From Candidatus Kuenenia stuttgartensis (GTDB lineage Bacteria > Planctomycetota > Planctomycetia > Pirellulales > UBA1268), in contig CAMDDA010000008.1 of NCBI GenBank assembly GCA_945890755.1, positions 1 through 39,000 on the forward strand: a stretch of 39,000 nt of DNA. Reading direction: 5' to 3'. The translations under genes were made by a program, and so were the position numbers. The notes beneath the pieces were generated by a model. That model was not told where the DNA came from and made no database searches. It saw nothing but the letters and a program-made list of their open reading frames with translations. How positions within the stretch are numbered: the stretch's first letter is position 1; the number at the start of each line of letters is the position of its first letter. Below, piece by piece: positions 8,183 through 16,735 of this stretch.

Positions 8183-10687
8183 TCAATATCGGGCGATCGT
8201 CTCGTGGAGGTTCAGGACTGCGCGGGCGGTCGCGGTCCAGGCGGCGAGTTCAGCGGGGGCGAGCGATGTGTCGCGGGGGGCGATGCCGACAGCGAGGAGG
8301 TCCGCGGCGGCCTTGGGGTTCTGCTTGAATTCGTCGCGGCGGCGGGTGAGCAGGCCGGAGACGAGGTCGCGCTCGGCCGCGTCAGGCGGCCGGGAGACGG
8401 CCTGCCGCCAGAGGAACGTGATCCTGTCGGCGTCGGTCGCGCCCCCCTCGCGCAGCGCCCGCGTGGCGAGGCTGCGGGCAGCCTCGACGAACGTAGGGTC
8501 GTTCAGGAGCACAAGCGCGGCCTTCGGCGTGTTGCTCCGCATCCGGGCGGCCGTGCACTCCTCGCGGCTGGGGGCGTCGAACGCGAGCAGCTGCGGGTGG
8601 AGGAACATCCGCTGCCAGTGCACGTAGAGACCGCGCCGCCACTGGCGGGCATCGGCATCGGCCTTGTAGTCCCGCTGCGGAAAATTCAGATGCCGGTAGT
8701 AGCCCGCCGGCTGGTAGGGCCGCACGCTCGCGCCGCCGAGCTGCTCGACCAGGAGGCCGCTTGTGAACAGGGCTGTGTCGCGGACGTTCTCAGCTGGCAG
8801 CCGCCACCGCCCCTGGCGGGCGAGCAGCCGATTTTCGGGGTCGCGGGCGAGCAGGTCGGCATCCGCATCCGAGGCCATGCGATAGGCCCGGCTCATGACG
8901 ATCGTGCGAATGAGCGACCGCATGTCCCAGCCACTGCGCACAAACTCGAGCGCCATCCGGTCGAGCAATTCAGGATGATCTGGCAATTCACCCTGGCCGC
9001 CGAGATCGCCAACGCTGCGGCAGAGGCCGCCGCCGAAGAAGATCGCCCACAGGCGGTTGGCCGTGACCCTCGCGGTGTATTCGCCCGCGCCGCCGTCGGC
9101 TGCCGGTGTGACCAGCCAGCGGGCGAGATCGGCCCGCGTGGCCCGGCTGCCCGAGGCCGGGGCGATTGGTCCACGAAACGCCGGCACCGCCGGCTCGACC
9201 ACCGTGCCCGACTCGTCCATCCAGTTGCCGCGCGGCAGAATCCGCACCGAGCGGGGCTCAGCCAGCGTCTTTGTGACGACGAGCCGCCGCGGCAACGCCT
9301 TCCGCTCGGCCCACAGTTTTTTCAGTTCAATCCGATTGGCGACCGTCTGCCCGCTCTCAGGCTCCGCCGGCTGGGCCCGCGGCGGCAGCACGAGCGGCGG
9401 AAGCTGCGTTTCCAGCGAGTGGATACGGGCGTCGAGTTCGGCGGCCCGGGACCGGTCGAACGGGCTGATGATCGGCTGCTCGGGTTCACGCGTCGTCGGC
9501 AGCGTGTTCGTGCCACCGCCGAAGCCGGCCTTCCCCATGTGCTTTTCGTCGTCGATGTCGGCGAAGAAGGCGCCGAGCGTGTAGAAGTCGCGGCTGGTAT
9601 ACGGGTCGTACTTGTGGTCGTGGCACTGGGCACAGCCAACCGTGGCCCCCATCCACACGCCCGAGACGTTGCGAATCCGGTCGGCCTGATAGATCGCCCG
9701 ATATTCCTTCACCTGGAGACCGCCTTCGTGGGTCGTCTGCAAGAGGCGGTTGTAGGCGCTGGCGAGCACGGGATCGTCGGGATGCTCGCCGCCTTCTGGC
9801 CCGACGAGATCGCCTGCAAGCTGCAGCACCGTGAACCGATCGAACGGCAGGTTGTCGAGGAACGCCTTGATCACCCAGTCGCGGTAGGGCGAGATGTTGA
9901 AGGTCTGATCGCCGTGGTAGCCCACCGTGTCGGCGAACCGCACGAGGTCGAGCCACCAGGCCGCAAGCCGCTCAGCGTGCCGCGGCGAGGCGAGCAGCCT
10001 GTCTATCAGTAACACGTACTTATCAGACCGAGGGTCGTTGACAAACGCATCGACCTCGGCAGGCGTCGGCGGCAGGCCGGTGAGGTCGAACGTGACTCGA
10101 CGGATGAGCGTGACGGGATCCGCGTCGGCTGCGGGCGCGAGCCCTTCGGCTTCGACGCGCGCGAGCACAAACCGGTCGATCCAATTGGCCGGCCAATCGG
10201 TCGCGGCGACGGCCGGCGGCTCATGCGGCTGCGGCACCACGTACGCCCAGTGCGGCGCATACGGGGCTCCGGCCTCGATCCAGCGCTCCAAGAGCCGCTT
10301 CTGCTCCGCGGTGAGCACATGGTTCGTGTCCGGCGGCGGCATGATCGTGTCGGGGTCGGTGTCGTGAATCCGCGCCACGACCTCGCTGTCGCCCGGCTTG
10401 CCCGGCACGATCGCGGTGGCCCCGCTGTCGAGCTCGCTCGTCGCAGCGTCGTGGTCATCGAGCCGCAGCCCGCCGCGGCGGTCGTGCTCGTCGGGCCCGT
10501 GGCAGGCGAAGCAGTTCCTCGACAGGATCGGCCGGATATCGCGATTGAAATCGGGAGGCTTTTCGACGCCGTGAGCCGGGAAAGTGGCAAGGGGAGCAAG
10601 TCCGATCACGCACCGGAGGAGACCGCTGCAGATCCAGCGACTGACCGGACACGATCGCATGCGCAAAGAACGGGGAGTCCGACTCAT
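8183..10687 (-). CDS. Planctomycete cytochrome c protein (PSCyt1 + DUF1549 + DUF1553), short form
   Basis: This 834-residue exported protein has a signal segment (about 15-40), then PSCyt1 with heme motif CFACH (59-63) in the usual context DFNRDIRPILSRNCFACHGPD-like. DUF1549 follows (IDRFVLARVEAEGL...FDLTGLPPTPAEVDAF), with a second CxxCH, CAQCH (352-356). DUF1553 fills the C-terminal half (LARWLVTPA...NRLWAIFFGGGLCRSVGDLGGQGELPDHPELLD). It lacks the extra 150-200 residue beta-rich insert seen in the copy at 26567. It is predicted to be a periplasmic redox protein of unknown substrate, operonic with the DUF1501 gene. The start ATG has GGAAG six bases upstream. Confidence 0.93.
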   Translation of the reverse strand: MSRTPRSLRMRSCPVSRWICSGLLRCVIGLAPLATFPAHGVEKPPDFNRDIRPILSRNCFACHGPDEHDRRGGLRLDDHDAATSELDSGATAIVPGKPGDSEVVARIHDTDPDTIMPPPDTNHVLTAEQKRLLERWIEAGAPYAPHWAYVVPQPHEPPAVAATDWPANWIDRFVLARVEAEGLAPAADADPVTLIRRVTFDLTGLPPTPAEVDAFVNDPRSDKYVLLIDRLLASPRHAERLAAWWLDLVRFADTVGYHGDQTFNISPYRDWVIKAFLDNLPFDRFTVLQLAGDLVGPEGGEHPDDPVLASAYNRLLQTTHEGGLQVKEYRAIYQADRIRNVSGVWMGATVGCAQCHDHKYDPYTSRDFYTLGAFFADIDDEKHMGKAGFGGGTNTLPTTREPEQPIISPFDRSRAAELDARIHSLETQLPPLVLPPRAQPAEPESGQTVANRIELKKLWAERKALPRRLVVTKTLAEPRSVRILPRGNWMDESGTVVEPAVPAFRGPIAPASGSRATRADLARWLVTPAADGGAGEYTARVTANRLWAIFFGGGLCRSVGDLGGQGELPDHPELLDRMALEFVRSGWDMRSLIRTIVMSRAYRMASDADADLLARDPENRLLARQGRWRLPAENVRDTALFTSGLLVEQLGGASVRPYQPAGYYRHLNFPQRDYKADADARQWRRGLYVHWQRMFLHPQLLAFDAPSREECTAARMRSNTPKAALVLLNDPTFVEAARSLATRALREGGATDADRITFLWRQAVSRPPDAAERDLVSGLLTRRRDEFKQNPKAAADLLAVGIAPRDTSLAPAELAAWTATARAVLNLHETIARY

Positions 10688-10977
10688 TCTGACTTCCTGT
10701 ACTTGTGCGGACTAAATCTGCCAGCCAGTCGCTCGCTGCATACTTCTGAATTATGTCCAAGCTCTCAGGCACGATCGAGCCTGTGAACCCGGCCGCCCTA
10801 CGGCTTGAGGTCAGACGAGATAGTCCGCGAGGCAATGCACCGGGAGTTCTAGGGTTTTGTAGCCGACTTCGGCCTCGAAAGGTGCTGTGGACAAAAAAGC
10901 GACGTGTTGTCGGCGGTAGGGCGGCTTATCATCACCCGGTAGTGCGAAGGGGGTTTGGATCCTCTCCTCCAGCCAAC
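10688..10977. other. Divergent intergenic region between the PSCyt1 operon and the PEP-CTERM gene
   Basis: About 300 bases separate the PSCyt1 start (minus) from the GTG start at 10991. The ORFs drawn across it have no recognisable product and look like non-coding DNA. Promoters for both directions must lie here, but I cannot point to a convincing -35/-10 pair or operator. Confidence 0.5.
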
Positions 10978-10982
10978 GGGAG
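10978..10982 (+). promoter_or_regulatory. Ribosome binding site that sets a GTG start at 10991
   Basis: GGGAG sits eight bases before GTG 10991, the normal spacing. The ORF track starts twelve codons earlier at TTG 10955, which has only a G-run one or two bases ahead, too close to work. This favours the GTG start. Confidence 0.55.
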
Positions 10983-10990
10983 TTATCATC

Positions 10991-13069
10991 GTGTTCGCAT
11001 CTGCCCTGCTCGCCGTTGGTCGCCGAACGAAGACGCGCTGGTCCCGTCTGGCGAGCAGGCAACCATGGCTGGCCCTGCTGATATCGGCTGCAACAATTCC
11101 CGCGGCATCAGCTGCAACCTATACCTGGACGACGAGCGGATCGGGCAGCGTACTCACTGACGGCGCGGGCACGTGGAATACCTCCGCCCCCAACTGGACC
11201 ACGACTGGTGCCGGGGCCGCGGCGGCCTGGCCGAATCTCACGACCGACGTCGCCGTCTTTGGCGTTGGCAGTGGCGCGGCTGGCACGGTCACGGTAGAGT
11301 CGGTCTCGACGAAAAGCATCACGTTCAATCAGCCTGGTTCCGGCAGTTATCTTCTCTCCGGCGGTACGATCGCGCTCGGCTCGTCGCCAGTGATTACGAC
11401 GGCTAGCGGTGTGGCTGCCCAAATTGCTTCGAGCCTATCTGGCGCGGTCGACCTGAGTACGACCGGCGGCGGCACGCTCACGCTCTCCGGCTCGTCGACG
11501 GTGGCGGGCGCAGCATTATTTGCACAAGGTGAGGTCGTCATGGCAAGTGGAGCAGCACTCCCAAGCTTGACTGGGTTGACGATCGGAACGGCGGCCGGCA
11601 CCGCGATGCTGCGTGTGCAAGCTGGCGCCACCCTCACAAGTACCAGGACGACAGGAGTACATCAGATAGGCGTAGCCGACAGGCCGTTTGGTGCGGTGAT
11701 CCAGGAGGGGGGAGTCGTGAGCCTCGGAGGCAGTTCCGGCAATTTGGTGTTGAGTTCCGGGGCCGGCGGAACCGTGTACTCGGGCTCGGCGTCGTATTTG
11801 CTTCAGGGGGGTACGCTGCAGTTGAATAATACGACGGCAGGATTCATCTCCATAGGCCGTAACGCCGCAGCGACGTTTACGCAGTCGGGCGGGACCGTGA
11901 CGCTTGCCCGCGTGTCCGACGTCCTCTCTGTCGGCGACTACTCGACCGGCTCCTACGCGATCAGCGGAGGGCAGCTCACAGCTTCGAGTCCCTTGGCCCA
12001 TGCCAACCTTGGCTACCGGGGCGGCGATGGAACGCTCACCGTCAACGGTTCGGGGTCGTTCGGCATCGCCGGCTCGATATTCCTGGCCGCGAATGCGGCG
12101 AACTCCGCGAGTGCCAAAGGTTCGGCCACGATCAACCTCCAAGGAGGTGAGCTGGCCGTCAATGGTATGACGCTTGGCCGGGCAGGCACGACAGGAGCGA
12201 ACGGCCCTGGCTCTGCCACCTTCAACTTCTCCGGCGGCACGCTCCGCCCCTACAGCGCCAACGCGGTGATCGGCTCGGCTACCGCGGCGAATAACTTCGC
12301 GATGGACCTCTCCGGCACCGCCGCGACGCTCTCCGGCATCGATCTTGCCTCGCTTACAGCCCGGACGCTCGACGTCTACGCGACGCTCCAGGGCACGGGC
12401 GACATCACGGTTACCGGCGGTGTTGTCAACCTGAGGGCCACGAACATTCACTCAGGACTCACCACGATCTCCGCCGGAACGGCGGCACTTATCGGGTCGG
12501 CATCCGCTTCGAGCGGCTTCGTCGTGAATGGCACGCTCGACCTAACGAGCCAGACCTCGGGATATGTCTTCGGCTCCAACCAGACCGTGAGCGGCACTGG
12601 CATGATCGCGCTACCTACGGCCGGCCCGGGTGCCGCTCTCTCCGGCTTCCTCGTGCCCGGCAACTCACCCGGGACGCTTGTCTTCACGGGTGCCGGCACG
12701 TTCGACCTGACACAGGCCATCGACACGGAGTCGGGCCGGCTGGTTTTCGAACTGGATGGCATCGGAGCGAGCGATCTGGTCACGGTTGCCTCTGGCACGC
12801 TCGCCATCGGTTCGGGATTGCTCGAGTTCTCTGACTTCGCCTTTACGCCGCTCGCAGGATTCGGACAGGGCACCTACACGCTCTTTTCTGCGGCAACAAT
12901 CACGGGCTCGCTCGGCTCGGTGACGAGCGGCGTGATCAACGGCCTCAGCAGTTCGCTGCAGATCGCGGGCAGCGAGGTCCAACTCGTCGTCGTGCCCGAG
13001 CCGGGTGCAATTGCCCTGGCGGGTATCGGCATTGGCCTGGCCGGCTGGCTCATCCGTCGCCGCAGGTAA
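10991..13069 (+). CDS. PEP-CTERM surface protein with autotransporter-like beta-strand repeats
   Basis: With the GTG start this is a 692-residue exported protein. It has a hydrophobic signal segment (PWLALLISAATIPAASAATYTW) after a basic N-terminus, then a long Gly/Ser/Thr-rich repetitive region. That region includes 'S(G)GT(L/I)' repeats such as LLQGGTLQLNNTTAGF and GSGSFGIAGSIFLAANAANS, which resemble the repeats found in passenger domains and form beta-helices. The C-terminus is a full sorting signal: VPEPGAIALAGIGIGLAGWL followed by IRRRR, which is Pro-Glu-Pro, a transmembrane helix and a basic cluster. This predicts exosortase-type processing and cell-surface or exopolysaccharide attachment. 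No exosortase gene is in the window. The start codon is the main uncertainty. Confidence 0.85.
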   Translation: MFASALLAVGRRTKTRWSRLASRQPWLALLISAATIPAASAATYTWTTSGSGSVLTDGAGTWNTSAPNWTTTGAGAAAAWPNLTTDVAVFGVGSGAAGTVTVESVSTKSITFNQPGSGSYLLSGGTIALGSSPVITTASGVAAQIASSLSGAVDLSTTGGGTLTLSGSSTVAGAALFAQGEVVMASGAALPSLTGLTIGTAAGTAMLRVQAGATLTSTRTTGVHQIGVADRPFGAVIQEGGVVSLGGSSGNLVLSSGAGGTVYSGSASYLLQGGTLQLNNTTAGFISIGRNAAATFTQSGGTVTLARVSDVLSVGDYSTGSYAISGGQLTASSPLAHANLGYRGGDGTLTVNGSGSFGIAGSIFLAANAANSASAKGSATINLQGGELAVNGMTLGRAGTTGANGPGSATFNFSGGTLRPYSANAVIGSATAANNFAMDLSGTAATLSGIDLASLTARTLDVYATLQGTGDITVTGGVVNLRATNIHSGLTTISAGTAALIGSASASSGFVVNGTLDLTSQTSGYVFGSNQTVSGTGMIALPTAGPGAALSGFLVPGNSPGTLVFTGAGTFDLTQAIDTESGRLVFELDGIGASDLVTVASGTLAIGSGLLEFSDFAFTPLAGFGQGTYTLFSAATITGSLGSVTSGVINGLSSSLQIAGSEVQLVVVPEPGAIALAGIGIGLAGWLIRRRR

Positions 13070-13075
13070 AGGAAG

Positions 13076-13095
13076 CCCCCGGCGGCAGCCGGGGG
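13076..13095 (+). terminator. Hairpin between PEP-CTERM and DUF1559 genes
   Basis: CCCCCGGC and GCCGGGGG form a perfect 8-bp stem with a GGCA loop, seven bases after the PEP-CTERM stop and 12 bases before the next ATG. There is no T-run, so it may be a partial terminator, an mRNA 3' end protector or a translation modulator. Confidence 0.45.
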
Positions 13096-13106
13096 ATCCG
13101 GCACCC

Positions 13107-14213
13107 ATGTTCTCGTCGCTTCCGCTCCGAGCTTGCTGTTTCCGCCGTCGCGGGCTGACGCTCGTCGAGCTCCTGGTCGTGATCGCCATCATCGGCCTCC
13201 TGCTGGCGCTCACCGTGCCCGCCGTGCAGTCGGCCCGTGAGGCGGCGCGGCGGATGCGGTGCGGCGCGAACGTGAAGCAGGTGGCGCTTGCGATCCACGC
13301 CTATCACACCTCGCACGGCGCCCTCCCGCGGTCGATCTGCAACCGGAACCTGAACCACCCGCACGTGTTCGACGCGACGACCAAGCGATACAGTGCGACC
13401 GCCTGGACACTTGGCCGGCCAGACACGTGGTGCGTCGAACTGCTCCCATGGCTCGAGCAGGGGATTCTCTTCGACGCCTTCGACTTCACCAAGAAAGTGG
13501 GCGACACGACGACATCAGCCACGAAGCCGGTCTCGAATGCCCTGCTTGCCCGCACGGTTCTGCCGATCTTCATCTGCCCGAGCGATGTGTGGTCGGCGAA
13601 GCCACTGTTTCGAAATCGTTGCAGCGGCGGGACCGGCACGAGCGAAGGCCACGGTCTCTGGTACGCGGGATCCATGGGCCCGCACCATGTGCGAGGCAGT
13701 TGCCCGCTCTGCCCAACGAACGCAGCATGGGGTTCGTCGCCAACACCATCGCGGACGAACCCCTGCTGCAACGGCACGCCCGGCGTGGCCAACCACCTCG
13801 GTCTCGATGGCTACACGCAGGGCTTCTTCGCGAACCATCCGGTGCCAATCAGCTTCGACGATGTGCGAGACGGCTTGTCGAACACCGTCCTGCTCGGCGA
13901 AACACTTCCTTACGAGACTGCCCACAACGGCGTCTATGTGCCCAGCTTCGCAACGGTGCTCTTGAGCACACCGATCAACCTCTTCGCTTCTCCGCAGGAG
14001 ATCGTACCCGACGGGCAGCACGATTCGCCCGCAGGTGCTGCTGCGGAGCATCGTGTCAACGGCATCAAGAGCCGTCATCCAGGGGGCGCGATGGTGGTGC
14101 TCGCCGACGGTTCCGTGGCGCTTCTATCCGAGGAGATCTCTTTTCCGGTGCTCTGGTCCCTCGGCACGAGGAAACTGGGCAGCCGCGACGTCGCTCAGCC
14201 CGTACTCAAATGA
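13107..14213 (+). CDS. DUF1559 pseudopilin-like protein (type IV N-methylation signal)
   Basis: This 368-residue protein starts at ATG 13107. The track extends it to 13005 inside the PEP-CTERM gene, but the conserved N-terminus begins here. A basic leader ends in the prepilin site FRRRGLTLVELLVVIAIIGL, with the usual Gly before the cleavage point and the Glu at +5. A hydrophobic helix and VPAVQSAREAARRMRC follow. The rest is the DUF1559 domain with several Cys, ending in the H-X9-DG type motif HPGGAMVVLADGS. DUF1559 proteins are abundant in planctomycetes and presumably assemble at the surface or periplasm; their function is unknown. The stop overlaps the next start by four bases. The first codons overlap a copy of a dispersed repeat (see findings). 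Confidence 0.92.
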   Translation: MFSSLPLRACCFRRRGLTLVELLVVIAIIGLLLALTVPAVQSAREAARRMRCGANVKQVALAIHAYHTSHGALPRSICNRNLNHPHVFDATTKRYSATAWTLGRPDTWCVELLPWLEQGILFDAFDFTKKVGDTTTSATKPVSNALLARTVLPIFICPSDVWSAKPLFRNRCSGGTGTSEGHGLWYAGSMGPHHVRGSCPLCPTNAAWGSSPTPSRTNPCCNGTPGVANHLGLDGYTQGFFANHPVPISFDDVRDGLSNTVLLGETLPYETAHNGVYVPSFATVLLSTPINLFASPQEIVPDGQHDSPAGAAAEHRVNGIKSRHPGGAMVVLADGSVALLSEEISFPVLWSLGTRKLGSRDVAQPVLK

Positions 14214-14650
14214 ACAGCTTCAAGAACCAACTGCGGTCCTGGCCGCTCTTCGCGGCAGCCGTGCTTGCAGCGGCCACTGGCTGCGGCGGGGCGAAGGGCC
14301 TCGTACCGGTCGAGGGTCGCGTGACGTTTTCCGGGAAGGAGCCCCCCGCCTGCGGCTATCTCTATTTCGTGCCGCGGGAGATGTCGGTCAACGAGCGGCA
14401 CGACCGCGTGGGCTCGCTGCCGGGCACGGCACTTTTTCTCCAAGACGGTCTGTTCCGGGCCGGCACGTTCACGCCCGGTGACGGCCTGCGGCCAGGTAGC
14501 TACGAGGTGCGGCTGGACTGCTCCGCTGCCCCGAGCACGGCGCACGACTCTCGCCCGTCGAGTCTCGCTCCGAGTGACTTTACTCCGCCCGATCTCGTCG
14601 TTCCTGCCACTGGCCCGCGGCCCGTTCACTACGGCCTCGATGTTCGGTAA
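14210..14650 (+). CDS. Small lipoprotein downstream of DUF1559
   Basis: This 146-residue protein is buried in a longer out-of-context ORF (13259-14650). The true start is ATG 14210, overlapping the DUF1559 stop (ATGA). The N-terminus is a lipoprotein signal peptide: hydrophobic WPLFAAAVLAAATG followed by Cys25, with lipobox AATGC. The mature part begins with VPVEGRVTFSGKEPPACGYLYF, a beta-sandwich segment common in planctomycete lipoproteins ('V.G.VtfdGkP'; carboxypeptidase regulatory-like/transthyretin-like). Position and coupling suggest it works with the pseudopilin at the membrane. No enzymatic motif is seen. Confidence 0.8.
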   Translation: MNSFKNQLRSWPLFAAAVLAAATGCGGAKGLVPVEGRVTFSGKEPPACGYLYFVPREMSVNERHDRVGSLPGTALFLQDGLFRAGTFTPGDGLRPGSYEVRLDCSAAPSTAHDSRPSSLAPSDFTPPDLVVPATGPRPVHYGLDVR

Positions 14651-14690
14651 CACTGGGAACGAGGGGAGGCAGCGGACCGCGTTCGGCGTG

Positions 14691-14721
14691 GATGGCTTCT
14701 GAAGCATCGTGATCTTTTTTT
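14691..14721 (+). terminator. Probable terminator after the lipoprotein gene
   Basis: An imperfect hairpin GATG(G)CTT/AAGCATC (seven pairs, one bulged G, loop CTG) is followed a few bases later by seven T residues. It lies about 40 bases past the lipoprotein stop. It is the first feature in the 323-base gap 14651-14973. Confidence 0.5.
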
Positions 14722-14925
14722 GCGCAACGTCTGCTGCCGGATTGTGATCTTGCTGTGGCGGTCTGTGGACACTGCTGGCCGTGGCTCTGGCGACAGCTGC
14801 TTTTGTGTGGCCGTTTACGCCGTATATGGATAGAGATGGCAAATCAGCGTTCATGTACCATGTTTCCGGGCGAGAGTTCTCCCTCCGAGCGCCTCCCTCG
14901 GCCATATTGTGTGATCACATTTCAG

Positions 14926-14953
14926 CTTCCTCGGCAGGCCGCTGCCGAGGAAG
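14926..14953 (+). promoter_or_regulatory. Perfect 12-bp inverted repeat upstream of the histidine kinase
   Basis: CTTCCTCGGCAG and CTGCCGAGGAAG are exact complements separated by GCCG. The right arm ends 20 bases before the kinase ATG at 14974. No T-run follows, so it may be an operator, an attenuating leader hairpin or an intergenic palindromic repeat. A short palindrome TGTGATCACA lies just upstream (14910-14919). The rest of the gap 14651-14973 holds only the terminator above and no convincing gene. Confidence 0.5.
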
Positions 14954-14973
14954 TGCTTCCGAGGCCCGAGGTC

Positions 14974-16716
14974 ATGAACACAACCGGCCGTGTCATGTTG
15001 GCTGCCCTAGCGGCTTTGGCCACGGTGCATGCGGCCACCGCGGGCGGTGTCGATATCAGCGAGGTCGTCGTCGATGGCCGCGTGCGAAATGACGCAGCGG
15101 TCAGCTCACCGGTGAAAACGACCGGGCACCCACCGATTCGCATTCCTTCGACGGCACGCGAAATCAGGTTTCGGTTCACCGCCGACGCGGCAGCCGGTCG
15201 GCTGGCCAACGATGCGCCGTTGTGGTCCCCGCCCGCTCCGCCGCCGCCCCAGGCCGCCCGGCTTCGCTACCGGCTCGAGGGCGCGGATGCCGCTTGGAGA
15301 GACCCACCCGCTTCCGCACGGTTCGATCTGCGGTTCGAAGACGAGGAAAGGGGAGCTATCGCCAACGAGATCCTGCTGCTCGAAGGGGAGAGTCCGGGCT
15401 GGAACCGGGCTGCGGAAGACTCGGCGTTCGTCCGGAAACGGCTGACGGCCACGGTTCCCCCGTTGACCAAGACAATGCGGATTAACTTCGTGTCTCACAC
15501 GAGCGTGGGGGTGATCGCGATCGATGAGGTCGAGGTGGTGATCCAGCGGCAGGGGGAGTCCTCGATCAGCAGGCATGCCTTGCCTGTCGATCTCGGTGGC
15601 CGGCCGTTCGGGCCCATGGCGACACCGGCACGATGGGAGCAGTCAGGCAACCGCGTGGTCATGAGTCAGATGCGGATGCGGCCGAGCCCGACACCGCACC
15701 CGATTCTCGTCATCGTAGACGATGATCCCGAACTCTACGGTGGGTGGTACCAGGCACCGCCGCTGGACATCCAGCCCGGCGACCGAGTGACCGTGTCGTG
15801 GTCCGCCGCGTGGAGCCTTGGTGTGGGTGGCAAGGGGACTGCCGCATACGAGAACCTGAAGCCGGGCACGTATTTTTTTCGCGTCGGGGCCTTCTATCCC
15901 AATGGCGAGCCTTCCGGGATCGAGGCCGTGCTGCCTGTCGAGATCTATGTGCCGTGGTATCTGCGTCGCGACGTCTGGGCCGGGACGGCCGTGATCGGTG
16001 TCGCGGGGGCTGTCGCGGCGGGCCGGGCGGCGAGCGTGCGACGGATCAAGCGGCGGCTCGCCGAGATGGAGCGGGAGCGACAGCTCGAGCAGGAGCGGGC
16101 GCGGATCGCCCGCGATCTCCACGACGACGTCGGCGCCGGGCTCACCGAGATCGCCGTGCAGACCGACTGGCTGCGGCGCGACGTCGAACAGCTGCACGAC
16201 GCGGAGATCACCGGCCGGGCCGATCGCGTCTGCCAGTCGGCGGTCGAACTCATTCGATCTGTTGACGCGATCGTGTGGGCGGTGAATCCGAAGAACGACA
16301 CGCTCGACCGGTTCGTCGGCTACCTCACCCAGTCGGCCGACCAGTTCGTGCGTGCGGCCGGCCTCGGCATCCGGCTCGACGTGCCCGACGAAGTGCCGGT
16401 GACGCCGCTCTCCGGTCGCGTGCGGCACAACCTGTTTTTGATCGTCCGCGAGGCAGTGAACAACGCCGTGAAGCACGCCCAGGCGAAGTTTGTGCGGCTC
16501 GGCGTACGCCTCGACGGACGGCTGGATGGCGGTCGCGTGACGATCACCGTCGAGGACGATGGCCGCGGCTTCGATCCGAACGAGCCCGCCGACGACGGCC
16601 GCCACTCCGGCCTCGCCAACATGCGCCGCCGTGCCGACGACATCAGTGGCACGCTCACGCTCACCAGTCGCCCCGGCAGCGGCACCCGTGTGGAAATCAC
16701 CGCCCCGCTGGCGTGA
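14974..16716 (+). CDS. Membrane sensor histidine kinase, NarL/HisKA_3 type, with Y_Y_Y-like periplasmic domain
   Basis: I start this 580-residue protein at ATG 14974; the track goes to 14755 but the first 73 codons look non-coding. Residues 1-22 are a signal segment (VMLAALAALATVHAATAG). The periplasmic region has a beta-rich part with LRYRLEGADAAWRDP and, just before the membrane, YENLKPGTYFFRVGAFYPNG, typical of Y_Y_Y domains that precede kinases. One transmembrane helix lies near 333-350 (VWAGTAVIGVAGAVAAG). Then come a coiled linker and the HisKA_3 box ARIARDLHDDVGAGLTEIA with phospho-acceptor His383. The HATPase_c domain has VREAVNNAVKHA, VEDDGRGFDP and GLANMRRRAD. It lacks the beta-propeller that usually accompanies Y_Y_Y. 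The cognate regulator is probably the LuxR-type protein at 17659. Confidence 0.9.
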   Translation: MNTTGRVMLAALAALATVHAATAGGVDISEVVVDGRVRNDAAVSSPVKTTGHPPIRIPSTAREIRFRFTADAAAGRLANDAPLWSPPAPPPPQAARLRYRLEGADAAWRDPPASARFDLRFEDEERGAIANEILLLEGESPGWNRAAEDSAFVRKRLTATVPPLTKTMRINFVSHTSVGVIAIDEVEVVIQRQGESSISRHALPVDLGGRPFGPMATPARWEQSGNRVVMSQMRMRPSPTPHPILVIVDDDPELYGGWYQAPPLDIQPGDRVTVSWSAAWSLGVGGKGTAAYENLKPGTYFFRVGAFYPNGEPSGIEAVLPVEIYVPWYLRRDVWAGTAVIGVAGAVAAGRAASVRRIKRRLAEMERERQLEQERARIARDLHDDVGAGLTEIAVQTDWLRRDVEQLHDAEITGRADRVCQSAVELIRSVDAIVWAVNPKNDTLDRFVGYLTQSADQFVRAAGLGIRLDVPDEVPVTPLSGRVRHNLFLIVREAVNNAVKHAQAKFVRLGVRLDGRLDGGRVTITVEDDGRGFDPNEPADDGRHSGLANMRRRADDISGTLTLTSRPGSGTRVEITAPLA

Positions 16717-16735
16717 TGGGGCTGTCACTTGCTAA

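Noticed and set aside
8168-10012. 614-codon plus-strand ORF
   Set aside because: Antisense shadow of the PSCyt1 gene.
13259-14209. First 317 codons of the 463-codon ORF 13259-14650
   Set aside because: This part is an alternative frame of DUF1559; only the last 146 codons, from ATG 14210, encode the lipoprotein.
14910-14919. TGTGATCACA as a CRP site
   Set aside because: CRP sites need TGTGA and TCACA separated by six bases; here they are contiguous, so only a generic palindrome can be claimed.
14755-14973. N-terminal extension of the histidine kinase
   Set aside because: The extension is Cys/Trp/Arg-rich without conservation and would pass through the hairpin; a signal peptide starts cleanly at ATG 14974.
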